From NCBI GenBank assembly GCA_002898975.1, contig BEID01000086.1, forward strand, positions 1 to 6,246: 6,246 bases of DNA, read 5' to 3'. This DNA is from a bacterium HR27. GTDB lineage: Bacteria; Chloroflexota; Chloroflexia; Thermomicrobiales; Thermomicrobiaceae. Positions 5,975 to 6,246 of this stretch are shown here, one piece after another. The position numbers and the translations under genes were made by a program. Each line of letters opens with the position of its first letter. The first letter of the stretch is position 1. The notes beneath the pieces were generated by a model. The model was not told the DNA's origin and made no database searches. It saw only the letters and a program-made list of their open reading frames with translations.

Positions 5975-5980
5975 GAGGAG
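5975..5980 (+). promoter_or_regulatory. Ribosome-binding site of the truncated downstream gene
   Basis: GAGGAG lies four nucleotides before ATG 5985, matching the spacing of the two small upstream genes. An in-frame ATG at 5967 has AGGAG only two nucleotides before it, so 5985 is preferred. Confidence 0.6.
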
Positions 5981-5984
5981 CACG

Positions 5985-6246
5985 ATGGCCGAACTGTTGA
6001 CCGTACGCGAGCAGCCACGAGGATCGCGTCCGACAAGCTTCCCGGGCACGATGTCACGCCCAGCGGGAGCCTACGCTTCCGGCTGGCGTGTCGGTTATGC
6101 TGCTGGCCAGCTGTGGTGCCGCCTGCGTAGGCGTGCGGCTCCGTCGCTTGGCGACACCGTCCCATTAGCACCCAGCCCGCCGATGGATGATCGGGTCGTG
6201 CCGGTGCACCCGCGCGTGTTGTCCCGGTTCGAGGCAGCCACCCGCC
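5985..6246 (+). CDS. Downstream gene, N-terminal 87 residues only, unknown function
   Basis: The frame is open from ATG 5985 to the right edge with no stop, so the gene is cut by the window. I do not recognise it. The visible 87 residues begin MAELLTVREQPRGSRP and reach a glycine/alanine-rich, weakly hydrophobic segment at about 28-45 (GAYASGWRVGYAAGQLWC), followed by a basic patch RLRRR (46-50). A proline-rich stretch (about 53-67) comes next, then VVPVHPRVLSRFEAATR. There is one cysteine (45) and one histidine (75). The hydrophobic-then-basic pattern resembles the two small proteins upstream of the pump, so it may be a further membrane-associated accessory protein. It starts 132 bp after the pump on the same strand. 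The GAGGAG site and typical codon use support it being real; its full length and function are unknown. Confidence 0.6.
   Translation, partial: MAELLTVREQPRGSRPTSFPGTMSRPAGAYASGWRVGYAAGQLWCRLRRRAAPSLGDTVPLAPSPPMDDRVVPVHPRVLSRFEAATR

Noticed and set aside
5933..6171. Small forward (5933-6130) and reverse (5947-6171) open frames at the right end
   Set aside because: Both overlap the frame starting at 5985, which has a ribosome-binding site at the local standard spacing, typical codon use and stays open to the edge. Neither competitor has comparable support.

Overview
The window (6,246 bp) is GC-rich bacterial DNA with strong G/C preference at third codon positions. It looks like a chromosomal segment from a Chloroflexota-like or actinobacterium-like organism; the sequence alone does not settle the taxon. 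All credible genes lie on the + strand. I see no tRNA, rRNA, CRISPR array, insertion sequence or phage gene.

Layout: 1-357 is a largely non-coding leader. It holds a 10-bp direct repeat, a strong 12-bp stem-loop (54-86), a possible tail of an upstream gene (frame 3, ending at 134), and an AT-rich island with an extended -10 candidate (260-268). A compact three-gene transcription unit follows: a 76-aa hydrophobic/basic protein (358-588), a 131-aa protein with a disordered N-terminus, one membrane helix and a charged C-terminal helix (602-997), and a 1,595-aa P-type cation-transporting ATPase of the mycobacterial CtpH/CtpI architecture (1065-5852). After the pump come 132 bp with two small inverted repeats and a T-run. 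A further gene then opens at 5985 and runs off the right edge.

The pump is the centre of interest. It has two HMA_2-like N-terminal domains without CxxC, joined by a His-rich linker. Next comes a complete but catalytically dead, P1B-like ATPase body, in which the CPC, TGES, DKTGT and GDGxND positions are all eroded. Last is an intact P2-type body with TGES, PEGLP, DKTGTLT, KGSPE and TGDGVND, plus an almost complete set of SERCA-type Ca2+ ligands. The small membrane proteins upstream, and perhaps the truncated one downstream, are plausible accessory subunits, arranged like the DUF1490/PacL partners of mycobacterial metal pumps. That comparison rests on architecture and context, not on demonstrated homology. 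The pump's ribosome-binding site is also odd: it sits in the loop of a perfect 7-bp hairpin, 16 nt from the first ATG.
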